Source of the DNA: Lachnospiraceae bacterium
GTDB lineage: Bacteria > Bacillota > Clostridia > Lachnospirales > Lachnospiraceae
Assembly (NCBI GenBank): GCA_015056925.1
Contig: SVFJ01000019.1
Coordinates: 1-45,855, forward strand
Length of the DNA: 45,855 nucleotides
Direction: 5' to 3'
Positions within the stretch are counted from its first letter, which is position 1, and the number at the start of each line of letters is the position of its first letter. Below are positions 25,033 to 34,950 of the stretch, piece by piece. The notes under the pieces are model-generated. The model did no database searches and had not been told where the DNA came from. It saw only the letters and a program-made list of their open reading frames with translations. The position numbers were made by a program, and so were the translations under genes.

Positions 25033-26478
25033 ATGAACTATTTATTAATTAACTTTATTCTCAGTCGTGTAGTTGCAATTGAAGGGCTCTTTCTGTTATT
25101 GCCCGCTATCACAGGACTTCTTTATGGTGAGACTACAGATGCTTTTGTTTACTTCACTGTCGGTATCATATGCATCATTGCAGGTATCCTGTCCGGAATG
25201 GTAAAGCCAAAGAGCAATACCTTCTATGCCAAGGAAGCGTTTGTAGCCGTATCCCTTAGCTGGCTTGTCATGAGTTTAATCGGTGCATTACCATTATGTA
25301 TCACAAGAGCTATTCCGCATTATCTTGATGCACTATTTGAAATCGTATCCGGCTTTACTACCACAGGCTCCAGTATCCTGACCAATGTAGAAGCATTATC
25401 ACACGCTAATCTGATATGGCGCAGCTTCTCTCACTGGATTGGCGGTATGGGAGTTTTAGTATTCATTCTGGCCGTTCTGCCGATGTCCGGTGGTTCTACC
25501 ATGAACCTCATGAAGGCCGAAAGCCCGGGACCCTCTGTCGGTAAGCTTGTGCCTCGTATGCAGCAGACTGCATTTTTGCTTTATGCCATTTACTTCGTAT
25601 TAACCGTGATTGAAGTGATTTTACTTCTATTAGGCGGTATGCCTTTGTTTGACTCCTTATGCCACTCTTTTGGTACTACCGGTACAGGCGGCTTTGGTAT
25701 CAAAAATGACAGTCTGGCAAGTTACTCTACTTACTCACAGAATGTCATTACCATATTTATGTTTTTATCAGGTATCAACTTTACCTTCTTCTATTACTTG
25801 TTAATTCGTAAGGTAAAGGATGCCCTTGCTCTCGAAGAAATCCGTTGGTACTTCGGCTTCTATATAGGTGCTGTGCTGCTGATTACCTTGAATCTCGTAG
25901 CAAACGGCGGCAAACCGGGACAAAGCCTGCAGCAGGTTGCCTTTCAGGTTGCATCTGTTATTACCTCAACCGGTTATGCCACAACAGACTATAACCAATG
26001 GCCGGAGTTCTCAAGATATATGATGCTATTTGCCATGTTTATCGGAGCCTGCGCAGGCTCTACCGGCGGCGGTGTAAAGGTTGCACGAATTGTACTGTAC
26101 CTAAAGCAGATTAAGAAGGAACTGTTACAGCAAATACATCCTCGACGTATCTGTGTTATTAAGCTTGATAAAAAGGGGGTTGAGCATGAAACCATTCGCT
26201 CCTGCAACGTATTTATCATGACATGGATTGCCGTATTCCTATTGTCAATTATGCTGATTAGCTTTGATAATTTTGACAGTACGACAAATCTGACAGCAGT
26301 CCTTGCAACACTAAACAACATCGGACCTGGATTAAATATGGTAGGTCCTTCCGGAAACTTCTCGGAATTTTCCTACTTCTCCAAGCTGGTACTTATATTT
26401 GATATGCTTGCAGGACGTTTAGAATTGATACCGATTCTGATACTGTTTCACCCTGCAACTTGGAAAAAAAAGGCATAA
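25033..26478 (+). CDS. trkH: Trk system potassium uptake protein TrkH
   Basis: 481 residues with about ten membrane helices arranged as four M1-P-M2 repeats. All four pore loops with the filter glycine can be seen: FTTTGSSIL near residue 111, FGTTGTGGFG near 215, TSTGYATTDY near 314 and, in the last repeat, LNNIGPGLNMVGP near 430. AGSTGGGVKVAR near 340 matches the intramembrane gating-loop region. Together with TrkA it forms a K+ uptake channel. The stop codon lies inside an 18-bp terminator stem. Confidence 0.95.
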   Translation: MNYLLINFILSRVVAIEGLFLLLPAITGLLYGETTDAFVYFTVGIICIIAGILSGMVKPKSNTFYAKEAFVAVSLSWLVMSLIGALPLCITRAIPHYLDALFEIVSGFTTTGSSILTNVEALSHANLIWRSFSHWIGGMGVLVFILAVLPMSGGSTMNLMKAESPGPSVGKLVPRMQQTAFLLYAIYFVLTVIEVILLLLGGMPLFDSLCHSFGTTGTGGFGIKNDSLASYSTYSQNVITIFMFLSGINFTFFYYLLIRKVKDALALEEIRWYFGFYIGAVLLITLNLVANGGKPGQSLQQVAFQVASVITSTGYATTDYNQWPEFSRYMMLFAMFIGACAGSTGGGVKVARIVLYLKQIKKELLQQIHPRRICVIKLDKKGVEHETIRSCNVFIMTWIAVFLLSIMLISFDNFDSTTNLTAVLATLNNIGPGLNMVGPSGNFSEFSYFSKLVLIFDMLAGRLELIPILILFHPATWKKKA

Positions 26479-26506
26479 GATTGTGTTTACACAATCTTAT
26501 GCCTTT
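26467..26506 (+). terminator. terminator of trkAH (stop codon in the stem)
   Basis: A perfect 18-bp stem with loop TTTA: first arm 26467-26484, second arm 26489-26506, ending in TTTT. The trkH TAA (26476-26478) is within the first arm. Confidence 0.9.
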
Positions 26507-26508
26507 TC

Positions 26509-26548
26509 AAAAAGCGGGTTGTGCATCTTAGGATGCAAAACCCGCTTT
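26509..26548. terminator. bidirectional terminator between trkH and the ABC permease gene
   Basis: AAAAGCGGG (26509-26517) pairs with CCCGCTTTT (26540-26548), with TGCATC/GATGCA nested inside. T-runs flank both sides. It most likely serves the convergent minus-strand permease gene. Confidence 0.8.
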
Positions 26549-26559
26549 TCTACACTAAA

Positions 26560-29169
26560 TTAATCTACACTCTTCAATGATTCTGTCATGCTGACTTTAT
26601 TAATCTTGCCTTGCATGAGAAGGTTTACTACCAGAGAAAAAACAACCGTCAAAATAACACTATATGCATAGCTGACAGGCAGAACATGAATATCAAATCC
26701 AATATTCTCTACCACAATCTCATTCATTACAAAGTCATGCAAATAATGCCCCATCACCATACCAACGGCGGCACCTATAAAGGTGAGCAGTATATTTTCT
26801 CTGAATACATAATCCGCTGTCTCCCTGTCATAGAAGCCTAATACCTTAATGGTTGCAATCTCCCTGATTCTTTCCGTAATATTAATATTTGTCAGGTTAT
26901 ATAACACAATAAATGCCAGTCCTGCTGCACAGAATATGATTACCACTACTACCAAATCCAGACTCTTCATCATATTGGAAACTCTGTCCATAGTGTCACG
27001 ATTCACTGTTACAACAGATACGCCTTCTAATTCCATCAGTTCTGTTGACAATTCACGTATCTCTTCCTCTGACTTTGCATTCAGATAAACCGTCTTACAT
27101 ATTGCATCCTGCTCCATGAAAACTTTGTAGGTTTCTTCACTTACATAAGCATAATTATTGATAAAATTCTGCGCAATCGCAGCAATCTTAACCTCCATTG
27201 TATTTTGGTCATCATCCCTGATTGTTATCATATCTCCAATTGACAAGCCATATTTCTTAGCATAATTATCACAAATCACAATTTCTCCCGGCTTTGGAAG
27301 TGCAATCTTCTCCTTATTAGCTGTATGCAAATCAATGAAAGAATCGAGCTTCGCATTATCCGGAAGCACCATTAGAATAACCTTTTTTTCGCCTCCGGGC
27401 AGCTGTATATAGCAGGTTTTCTCCATCAGATACATGAAATCTTCTAGCTTATGTCCAACACTTTCCTCCAAATCAGCTAAGCATTCTCCTGTCAGCTCAT
27501 CCTGATAGGATACCGCAATATCAAAAACCGTAATCTCTCCAAACTGCTGATTTGCCACACCTGCAATAGAATCCTTTACACCAAAGCCCGTCACTAATAG
27601 TGCTGTACAGCCTCCGATTCCAAATACCATCATAAAGAATCGCTTCTTATATCGGAATAGGTTTCTAACTGTTACCTTCTGTAAAAACTTCAGCCGCCTC
27701 CAAATAAACGGTATATACTCTAAGATAACACGCTTTCCCACCTTTGGAGCCTTTGGCCGCATCAGCTCTGCTGCCGGCTCTGCCAATGCATGATGGCAGG
27801 TTACATATGTTACACCAATGGAACAGATAATCGATACTATCAAAGAAATAAGTGCCAAATTGGTATCAAAAAGATATGGAAGCTCACTAATGCAATACAT
27901 CATTTCATAGGCATACCACAATACCCTTGGAAACATATAAGTTCCGCCGGCATATCCCACAACAGCACCTGTAATAGCTGCAAGACCTGAATAAAGAACA
28001 AATCTTGACATAATACTTGCTTCCCCATAACCCAGTGCCTTCATAACACCTATCTGGGTTCTTTGTTCCTCTACCATTCGATTCATGGTTGTCATACATA
28101 CCAGTGCCGCCACCATAAAGAAGAACAGAGGAAAAACATTGGCAATTCCTGAAATAATACCGGCATCATTTTCAAAACAGACATAGCCTACATTCGTCTC
28201 TCTGCCAAGAACATATACCTCCGGCTCCTTTAAATCCTCAAATTCCGGCAATTCTACTTCTTCTATCGCAGCTTCCACCGCATCCTTTACTGCATCCTCT
28301 ATCTGTTCATCCGTCATATAGGGTGCCATTTCACTTGCCAGTATTTCTTTTCTGACTTCTGTTTCAATTTCCTTTCGTATTTCCTCCCATGCCTTTTCTT
28401 CTGCTTCGGCATATAATGCGTCATATCGTTCATCGGCCACCTGCTGTGTCAAAGTCTCCACTTTTTCACTTGCCGCCTCTGCATATTCCTCATACTCGTC
28501 GCTATAAAGGAGATAATCCTTTGAAAGCTCCATATAGACTTCCGTATAATAATCTAACGCAAAGCCCTCCTGTGGCAGATAGATAAATGCATGAATCTGT
28601 CCATTACCAAGCGAAGTGGTTCCTCTCTCCATCTGGATATACAAAGGTGACTGCACAAGTCCCGTCACCGTATATTCCTTATAGGTAAAGCTTTCTAACG
28701 TATCTTCATCATTCTTCTTTGACAGTACTATCTTCTTTCCAATCATGGATTCGTCATAGATATAAGCATCTATCACACACTCATCCGCCTCCATCGGCAT
28801 GCTTCCTGCCTTTAACACAAGACGGTTCACATCCTCCGGAATGCTGTGTGCCTTGATGACACGCTCATTTTTCGTCTCATCCTCCACCAGAACATCCACA
28901 CTGACAGCACCTTCTACATATGCCGAATCATAACCTTCGTATAGCTTCTCTATATCTTCATCCGTAAAGCCCAGAGTTGAAAGCAGCCTAAAATCATAGA
29001 AATGTCTGTCCTCTAAATAGTTCTGTGCCATCCTAAGCATGGTCGGCTCTGTAATCTTTAATCCCGCGAAGAAAGCCACTCCCAACGCTACAATCGCCAT
29101 AATTGCTATAAATCTTCCCAAACTCTGTCGAATCTCCCTGAAATTCGACCTCCACATAGCTTTTTTCAT
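26560..29169 (-). CDS. ABC transporter permease, FtsX/MacB type
   Basis: 869 residues from the ATG at 29169, preceded by AAGGGA with about 7 bases spacing; the frame continues to 29247 but that part overlaps two hairpins. One membrane helix near residues 20-40, a large extracytoplasmic domain with an acidic, Glu-rich helical stretch (about 215-320), a three-helix FtsX block (about 345-480), a second extracytoplasmic domain and a final three-helix FtsX block (about 740-860). This doubled layout is that of LolE/MacB-like permeases in Firmicutes exporting peptides or lipids or acting in envelope stress. The ATPase gene is upstream in the same direction. Confidence 0.9.
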   Translation of the reverse strand: MKKAMWRSNFREIRQSLGRFIAIMAIVALGVAFFAGLKITEPTMLRMAQNYLEDRHFYDFRLLSTLGFTDEDIEKLYEGYDSAYVEGAVSVDVLVEDETKNERVIKAHSIPEDVNRLVLKAGSMPMEADECVIDAYIYDESMIGKKIVLSKKNDEDTLESFTYKEYTVTGLVQSPLYIQMERGTTSLGNGQIHAFIYLPQEGFALDYYTEVYMELSKDYLLYSDEYEEYAEAASEKVETLTQQVADERYDALYAEAEEKAWEEIRKEIETEVRKEILASEMAPYMTDEQIEDAVKDAVEAAIEEVELPEFEDLKEPEVYVLGRETNVGYVCFENDAGIISGIANVFPLFFFMVAALVCMTTMNRMVEEQRTQIGVMKALGYGEASIMSRFVLYSGLAAITGAVVGYAGGTYMFPRVLWYAYEMMYCISELPYLFDTNLALISLIVSIICSIGVTYVTCHHALAEPAAELMRPKAPKVGKRVILEYIPFIWRRLKFLQKVTVRNLFRYKKRFFMMVFGIGGCTALLVTGFGVKDSIAGVANQQFGEITVFDIAVSYQDELTGECLADLEESVGHKLEDFMYLMEKTCYIQLPGGEKKVILMVLPDNAKLDSFIDLHTANKEKIALPKPGEIVICDNYAKKYGLSIGDMITIRDDDQNTMEVKIAAIAQNFINNYAYVSEETYKVFMEQDAICKTVYLNAKSEEEIRELSTELMELEGVSVVTVNRDTMDRVSNMMKSLDLVVVVIIFCAAGLAFIVLYNLTNINITERIREIATIKVLGFYDRETADYVFRENILLTFIGAAVGMVMGHYLHDFVMNEIVVENIGFDIHVLPVSYAYSVILTVVFSLVVNLLMQGKINKVSMTESLKSVD

Positions 29170-29190
29170 CAATATTCCCTTCCTACCTCT

Positions 29191-29252
29191 CAAGAATAAG
29201 TATTTACGAAATACATACTTATTCTTGTAAAGATTGCCTCCCGGCAATCTTT
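29191..29252 (-). other. two intercistronic hairpins between ABC ATPase and permease genes
   Basis: AAAGATTGCC/GGCAATCTTT (29229-29252, 10 bp, 4-base loop) lies just after the ATPase stop, and CAAGAATAAGTAT/ATACTTATTCTTG (29191-29227, 13-bp arms, 11-base loop) follows, ending about 20 bp before the permease ATG. Neither has a strong T-run, so they may set the ATPase/permease ratio by partial termination or RNA processing. Confidence 0.55.
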
Positions 29253-29254
29253 TG

Positions 29255-29959
29255 TTACCATTCTATCTCCTCTATATCCACAATCTTCTCATTCTTACGC
29301 ATACTTACCACAGTTCCGTTCTTTACCTTGATAATCCTGTCCGCCATCGCTGTAATTGCCTGATTATGAGTGATAACAACTACTGTCTTTCCATTCTTAC
29401 GACAGGTATCCTGCAAAAGCTTCAATACCGCTTTACCGGTATTATAATCAAGAGCTCCCGTAGGCTCATCACACAGTAAAAGCTTGGGATTCTTAGCTAA
29501 AGCTCTTGCAATGGCAACTCTTTGCTGTTCCCCTCCTGAAAGCTGTGCCGGAAAATTCTGCATTCTGTATTTTAACCCTACCTCTTCTAATACTGTAGCA
29601 GCATCCAAAGGGTCCTTGCAAATCTGTGCCGCCAGCTCCACATTCTCCAATGCAGTCAGATTCTGCACCAGATTATAGAACTGGAATACAAACCCAACAT
29701 CATATCTTCTGTATGTTGTGAGCTTTTTCTTATTGTAAGCAGATACCTCTTCTCCATCCAGATAAACATATCCGCTTGTAAGAGTATCCATTCCTCCTAA
29801 TATGTTTAAAATCGTTGTTTTACCGGCACCTGATGCTCCGACAATTACACAGAACTCCCCCTCTTCAATCTCAAAGTTCACATCATGTAATGCCGGTATT
29901 TCCACTTCCCCGGTCTGATAAGTCTTATTTACCCTTTCAAAGGATACATATGCACACAT
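29255..29959 (-). CDS. ABC transporter ATP-binding protein (LolD/MacB family)
   Basis: 234 residues. Walker A GASGAGKT near residue 41, Q-loop in FVFQFYNL, signature LSGGEQQR near 139, Walker [10 protein letters not shown] and H-loop ITHN. The FQxxNL and GEQQR patterns are those of the ATPases paired with FtsX-like permeases. It should form the energy-coupling dimer for the permease downstream at 26560-29169. AAAGGA precedes the ATG. Confidence 0.95.
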   Translation of the reverse strand: MCAYVSFERVNKTYQTGEVEIPALHDVNFEIEEGEFCVIVGASGAGKTTILNILGGMDTLTSGYVYLDGEEVSAYNKKKLTTYRRYDVGFVFQFYNLVQNLTALENVELAAQICKDPLDAATVLEEVGLKYRMQNFPAQLSGGEQQRVAIARALAKNPKLLLCDEPTGALDYNTGKAVLKLLQDTCRKNGKTVVVITHNQAITAMADRIIKVKNGTVVSMRKNEKIVDIEEIEW

Positions 29960-30013
29960 CCCGTTCCATCCTTTCTAAACTAAATCCTCGTCTGTTTCTA
30001 ACATCTTTCAGAC

Positions 30014-30042
30014 AAAAACGATGCCACTTCTGTGACATCGTT
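30014..30042 (-). terminator. terminator of the LacI-like/GGDEF gene
   Basis: AACGATG (30017-30023) pairs with CATCGTT (30036-30042), with CAC/GTG pairs inside; on the minus strand the stem is followed by a run of T. Confidence 0.75.
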
Positions 30043-30080
30043 CTTTTGCCTTCCTCTATTGTAATTCACGCATTATGCAA

Positions 30081-31982
30081 TTAACGTCTGTTCTTTTTTC
30101 GCTTTACCTTTTCAGCATACATCAGCTTATCTGATTCTTTAATCAGACTTTCAAAATCAATTGCATCCTCTGCATTCGCATGATAAATACCTATACTTGC
30201 TTCTGCTTTGTATGGCTTTTGTGAAATCGCATTAAAATCATCAAGAAATCGATTCAATTCATTCTTCAATGCATCATCGCTACATTCTACATCCATAAAA
30301 GCAATCAATTCATCACCACCAAAGCGTGCACAAAGTGCTTCCTTCGGACAAGCAGTCTTTAGCGCATCTGCCACCGCACGAATCGCATTATCACCCTCCG
30401 CATGTCCAAATGTATCATTGATATATTTCAAGCCATCCAAATCTGCCAATACTGCGGTAATCTGTCTCTGCTCTCTGCGTGCCCGTGCTGACATAATCAG
30501 ATACTCTCTGATAAATCCATTACGATTGTACAGACCTGTCAAAACATCATACTGATACATATTCTCCATCTGTTTCTTCAGATAATTCTGATAACGATTA
30601 TTTCTATATGTTCCGATTGCTCTGGCCAACGAATTAACATACATAATCATATCACAAAATTCCATGGAACCGTATTCCTCATAATGGAAACAGATATACC
30701 CCAATGTATGTCCTAAATGCTGAAGTGCCATAAAAAAGATAGGCTTTCCTCTTTGCACCAGCTGACACATATCAGGAATCAGCACACCGTCTTTGTGCTT
30801 TTCCATAACATCTTCTACCGCCTCTCCCTTACAAAGAAGCATATGCCAGCTTTCTTCCGGTGAATCTTCTCTTTTGGTATCTATTGGATTTTGTGTTTCA
30901 TCCACACAACAATGCTTCAGTATACAGGTAGCTTCTTTTTTCATGTAATGACTCCATACCTTAGAAGCATCATTAATATTTTCACACAGAGCAACCTTTG
31001 CTGCTACATCTGAACAAAATCTGTCCTCATCTTGAAAACGATAAAAATTCGTATTAATTCTTTTCATGATTTTCTCTGTTTGAATATCAATTGCCGCATC
31101 ACATCCACAGGACTCTGAATACACAGGCATAGTTGTCACATAGTAACGTTTCTCCATCTTTCTGTTTGCAAAGTAATCCCCCAATATCTGTGTGATTCTT
31201 TCGGCTAATTCATCAAAATTACACATAGATGTAGTAATCTTCGGGATATTAAAAAAAACATCATCTATTCCATCAAAACCTGTTACGATTACATCCTCAG
31301 GTACTTTATATCCATGTATCTTCAATTCATGAGCAACATTCATTGCCATAACATCATTGGCACAAATAATTGCCTCCGGTACATCATCTTTTTGCAAAAG
31401 TACTTTCATTGCCCGGATTGTAGGTTCTGCCCAAAATTCGCCATAACTAATCATGGAATCATCTACTTTTATTCCATTTTCCTGACATACCTTTTTAAAT
31501 ACATTTAATCTCTGTACAGAAAACGGTTCATTCTCTCTCCCGCCCATAAAATGAGGCTTTCTCACTCCATGCTCTTCAATAACATGCCTTACAATCTGTT
31601 CAAAGCCTCTCTCATAATCAAAGAATATTTCGTAGCATTCATCATCTGCTCCATCTACCAAAAATGTGGGAATATTCTTTTTCTTTGCAGAAGCTGCAAT
31701 CTCATGCACCATTTGCTTGCTTTTTATATTCTCTGACATAATCATAACAGCATCTGTTACATCAAAATCAATCAGTTTCATGACATCCACATCTGCCCTG
31801 TCTGTCACAATTGTCCGATACAGTGCTTCTTCATGCCAACATAAATCGGTATACAAGCTGTATACCAATAAACAATATCCCTGCTTATCAAAATATTCAC
31901 TTAAAGACATAATAAATTCATAATTTGTAGCCTCATAAATTCTGGATGTACATAAGGCTATTATTTTTCTATCACCTATCAT
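30081..31982 (-). CDS. cytoplasmic LacI-like sensor/GGDEF diguanylate cyclase
   Basis: 633 residues with no membrane segment or signal peptide. Residues 1-290 form a periplasmic-binding-protein type I fold as in LacI regulators (PEAIICANDVMAMNVAHELKIHGYKVPEDVIVTGFDGID), without the DNA-binding helix-turn-helix. A SCGC motif (291-294) ends it. A middle region (300-450, perhaps GAF-like) and a short coiled coil follow. The GGDEF domain (475-628) has DVLTGLYNR and active loop GGDEL at 555-559; no RxxD inhibitory site is seen. Probable role: a small ligand, likely a sugar, controls cyclic-di-GMP synthesis. It lies next to uxuB-uxuA but beyond their terminator. A second protein of the same design is at 41810-43726. 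Confidence 0.88.
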   Translation of the reverse strand: MIGDRKIIALCTSRIYEATNYEFIMSLSEYFDKQGYCLLVYSLYTDLCWHEEALYRTIVTDRADVDVMKLIDFDVTDAVMIMSENIKSKQMVHEIAASAKKKNIPTFLVDGADDECYEIFFDYERGFEQIVRHVIEEHGVRKPHFMGGRENEPFSVQRLNVFKKVCQENGIKVDDSMISYGEFWAEPTIRAMKVLLQKDDVPEAIICANDVMAMNVAHELKIHGYKVPEDVIVTGFDGIDDVFFNIPKITTSMCNFDELAERITQILGDYFANRKMEKRYYVTTMPVYSESCGCDAAIDIQTEKIMKRINTNFYRFQDEDRFCSDVAAKVALCENINDASKVWSHYMKKEATCILKHCCVDETQNPIDTKREDSPEESWHMLLCKGEAVEDVMEKHKDGVLIPDMCQLVQRGKPIFFMALQHLGHTLGYICFHYEEYGSMEFCDMIMYVNSLARAIGTYRNNRYQNYLKKQMENMYQYDVLTGLYNRNGFIREYLIMSARARREQRQITAVLADLDGLKYINDTFGHAEGDNAIRAVADALKTACPKEALCARFGGDELIAFMDVECSDDALKNELNRFLDDFNAISQKPYKAEASIGIYHANAEDAIDFESLIKESDKLMYAEKVKRKKNRR

Positions 31983-32056
31983 CTAAAAGCCCCCACAAAA
32001 TTCCCCTTATAGATAATTATACTACATTTTATCAATTCTTCAATATTTCACACACA

Positions 32057-32091
32057 AAAATGCGTCACCATATCAAATAGTGACGCATTTT
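32057..32091 (-). terminator. terminator of the uxuA-uxuB operon
   Basis: A 12-bp stem AAAATGCGTCAC (32057-32068) / GTGACGCATTTT (32080-32091) with an 11-base loop; T-runs at both ends, so it may work in both directions. Confidence 0.85.
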
Positions 32092-32107
32092 ATCAATTTG
32101 ACAATTA

Positions 32108-33727
32108 TTATACATATCTCCAAAGAGTTTCACGTACTGCATTGGTTCCCTGAGTCATTTCACTCAGATAGCTGCATACCACATCAGCAAGACCGGTATC
32201 ATAAAGATTCACACCAAAAATTTTCTCATCCTTTAAGATTGGTGCCACTGCCGCCTCAATATCCTGTCCTTCTGCCAGCTTCAAGTTAGCAACATATGGA
32301 CATACCGTAGCCAGTAATGGGTCAGGACTTAATTCAAACTGATTACCATTATCGTCAATTCCCATTAGATATCGTAACCAGCCTGCAAACACAAGCGGAA
32401 TCAGCTTCAAATCGCTTACATTTAACTCAGGTGATGCCTGATAAGCCTTGATAGTCTCTCCAAAACGGATGGCAAGCTTCTGAGAAGTATCGGTTGCAAT
32501 TCTCTGCGGTGTATCCGGCATAAACGGATTTGGAATACGAACATTTAATACGGTATCAATAAATTCCTTCGGGTCAAGCACTCCGGGATTTACAACAACA
32601 GGAAGTCCCTCCACATAGCCGATGGTTTCTACCAGCTTCTTAAGCTCTTTGTCCTTCATTTCCTCTGAAATCTTGGTATATCCAAGCAGACAGCCAAATA
32701 CAGCAAGTGCTGTATGTAACGGATTCAGACAGGTACAAACCTTCATCTTTTCTACCTTATCTACCGTTTCTCTATCAGTGAACATTAAGCCGCCCTTTTC
32801 AAGCTGCGGTCTGCCGTTAGGGAACGCATCCTCAATCACCAGATACTCACACTCTTCTGCATTTACAAAAGGAGCCACATAGGTATTCTTTGATGTAATC
32901 ACCGGCTCAAGAGCATCAATGCCATCCTTCTTAAGAATCTCCTCAACTGATGCATCCGGTCTTGGTGTAATCTTATCAATCATAGACCAAGGGAAGGTCA
33001 CTTTGCTCTTATCATTTACATATTCAACAAACCCCTCATCTGCCACACCATTTTCAGCCCACTTCTTGGCAAAAGAATGAATTGCATTATAAAGTTTGTC
33101 ACCATTATGAGAGCAGTTATCCATACTTACCATGGCAACAGGCTTCTCTCCTGCCTCATATCTTGCATACAAAAGTGCTGCTACCTTTCCGATATAGCTC
33201 ATCGGCTTTGCAGGACCATTCGCAAGGTCCGAAGCCACATCCGGTAACAGTTCTCCCTTGCCGTTCACAAGACTATATCCCTTCTCTGTAATGGTGAAAG
33301 ATACCATCTGCAAAGAATCTGCTGCAAATATCTCCTTTAATCTTGTAAAGTCCGATGTATTCTCAGAATTCACTGTCAGAGACTCTACCACACTGCCCAC
33401 AACAGTCTTCTCCACATTACCGTCTGCCTTCAAAGTCACCAGAATCGTATAATCATCATGAGGCTTATTCATCTTCTCAATAATCTCATAATCATAGCCC
33501 TCTGCCACAATAAGACCTCTGTCCAGCACGCCTTCATTCAGAAGATTCTGTACTACATTTGCCTGAAAGGCTCTAAAGATATTACCTGCGCCAAAATGAA
33601 TCCAGAAAGGATTCTCCTTTGTCGCCTTCGCAACAGCCTCTCTGTCAAACTGTGGAAGCTTGTAGCCTGCTGCTTCCCACTGCTTTCTATCTGCTAAACC
33701 GCTTTCGTTTAATCTCATCATATTCAT
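32108..33727 (-). CDS. uxuB: fructuronate reductase (mannitol dehydrogenase family)
   Basis: 539 residues. N-terminal NAD-binding domain with IHFGAGNIFRAF, and a C-terminal mannitol-dehydrogenase domain containing the catalytic-site segment KMKVCTCLNPLHTALAVFG (a Lys/Asn/His cluster typical of the family, near residue 330). Fructuronate reductase converts D-fructuronate to D-mannonate with NADH. The tagaturonate or mannitol enzymes are related, but the adjacent mannonate dehydratase gene, 21 bp upstream in the same operon, favours UxuB. Confidence 0.88.
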   Translation of the reverse strand: MNMMRLNESGLADRKQWEAAGYKLPQFDREAVAKATKENPFWIHFGAGNIFRAFQANVVQNLLNEGVLDRGLIVAEGYDYEIIEKMNKPHDDYTILVTLKADGNVEKTVVGSVVESLTVNSENTSDFTRLKEIFAADSLQMVSFTITEKGYSLVNGKGELLPDVASDLANGPAKPMSYIGKVAALLYARYEAGEKPVAMVSMDNCSHNGDKLYNAIHSFAKKWAENGVADEGFVEYVNDKSKVTFPWSMIDKITPRPDASVEEILKKDGIDALEPVITSKNTYVAPFVNAEECEYLVIEDAFPNGRPQLEKGGLMFTDRETVDKVEKMKVCTCLNPLHTALAVFGCLLGYTKISEEMKDKELKKLVETIGYVEGLPVVVNPGVLDPKEFIDTVLNVRIPNPFMPDTPQRIATDTSQKLAIRFGETIKAYQASPELNVSDLKLIPLVFAGWLRYLMGIDDNGNQFELSPDPLLATVCPYVANLKLAEGQDIEAAVAPILKDEKIFGVNLYDTGLADVVCSYLSEMTQGTNAVRETLWRYV

Positions 33728-33748
33728 AACCTTGCCTTTCTGCTGCCA

Positions 33749-34819
33749 TTATCTGGTCTGACTCTTCTCAATTGCTTCCCATAAGCCATTCAGATAAGTA
33801 GCTCCCAAAGCTCTGTCATATAAGCCATAGCCCGGCATCGCTACCTCATCCCAAATCATACGGCCGTGGTCCGGTCTGATAGGACCGGTAAATCCGATAT
33901 CATATAATGCCTTCATAATCTCATACATGTCAAAGGTTCCGTCAGAAGACAAATGTGCTGCCTCTTCAAAATCTGTCGGCGAATTAAACTTCAGATTTCT
34001 AACGTGTGCAAAATGAATTCTTCCCTTCAGGGAGCGAATCATGTCAGGTAAATCATTTTCTAAGTTGGTTCCGTATGAACCTGAGCAGAATGTCACACCA
34101 TTGTGTGGGTTATCAACCATCTCCATCATACGAAGAATATTCTTCTTATTGATGATAATACGAGGAAGACCAAATACGCTCCATGCCGGGTCATCCGGAT
34201 GGATTGCCATGTTAATATCATATTTATCGCATACAGGCATAATTCTCTCAAGGAAGTACTTCAGATTCTCAAAAAGCTTCTCATCATCCACATCTTTATA
34301 CATTGCAAAGAGTTCCTTTACTCTCTCCATTCTGTCAGGCTCCCACCCCGGCATAATGGTACCATTCATATCTCCTGAAATAGACTCAAACATCTTCTCA
34401 GGGTCAAGCGCATCTACCGCTTCCTGAGTATAAGCAAGTACAGTAGAACCATCCGGACGCTTTCTTGCAAGCTCTGTTCTTGTCCAGTCGAATACCGGCA
34501 TGAAATTATAGCATACCAAATGAATATCCTCTTCACCAAGATTTGTTAATGTTTCTATATAGTTATCAATATACATATCACGGTCAGGTGAACCAACCTT
34601 GATTGCATCATGAATATTTACGCTCTCAATACCTGCAATATGAAGTCCTGCTGCCTCAACCTCAGCTTTCATCTGTCGAATACGATCTCTGCTCCATACC
34701 TCGCCCGGCTTGGTATCATATAATGTCGTAATTACTCCGTTTACTCCCGGAATCTGCCTTATCTGCTTTAAAGTAACTGTATCAAATTTAGCTCCATACC
34801 ATCTTAATGTCATTTCCAT
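33749..34819 (-). CDS. uxuA: mannonate dehydratase
   Basis: 356 residues, the usual length. Starts MEMTLRWYGAKFDTVTL like other UxuA proteins; a TIM-barrel with the His/Asp/Cys metal ligands in MAIHPDDPAW, VTFCSGSYG, HFAHVRN and RPDHGRMIW. Dehydrates D-mannonate to 2-keto-3-deoxygluconate, the step after UxuB in glucuronate and galacturonate use. AGGTAGG lies 9 bases before the ATG. First gene of the uxuA-uxuB operon, divergent from an AraC-type regulator. Confidence 0.96.
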   Translation of the reverse strand: MEMTLRWYGAKFDTVTLKQIRQIPGVNGVITTLYDTKPGEVWSRDRIRQMKAEVEAAGLHIAGIESVNIHDAIKVGSPDRDMYIDNYIETLTNLGEEDIHLVCYNFMPVFDWTRTELARKRPDGSTVLAYTQEAVDALDPEKMFESISGDMNGTIMPGWEPDRMERVKELFAMYKDVDDEKLFENLKYFLERIMPVCDKYDINMAIHPDDPAWSVFGLPRIIINKKNILRMMEMVDNPHNGVTFCSGSYGTNLENDLPDMIRSLKGRIHFAHVRNLKFNSPTDFEEAAHLSSDGTFDMYEIMKALYDIGFTGPIRPDHGRMIWDEVAMPGYGLYDRALGATYLNGLWEAIEKSQTR

Positions 34820-34875
34820 TAGAAAATACCTACCTTTCTCAAAAAAAATTTCAAAAATTTTTTCACACTACCTAA

Positions 34876-34950
34876 AGTATAGCGTATTTTTTTCTTGAAA
34901 ACATTGGTATCTTTGTTTGCTATATTGCAAAAGTTGTGGTTTTTTGCAAT
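34876..34950. promoter_or_regulatory. uxuA-araC intergenic region: -10 element and candidate operator
   Basis: A minus-strand TATACT (34881-34876) is a likely -10 for uxuA; the -35 is poor, as in activator-dependent promoters. Further upstream, ATTGCAAAA (34924-34932) and TTTTGCAAT (34942-34950) form a perfect dyad with 9-bp spacing, giving an 18-bp centre-to-centre distance. It is a good candidate binding site for the divergent AraC-type regulator. Confidence 0.5.

Noticed and set aside
29170-29247. Longer start of the FtsX-type permease
   Set aside because: The added residues are encoded by intergenic hairpins; the ATG at 29169 has a proper ribosome binding site and is followed by a normal N-terminal helix.
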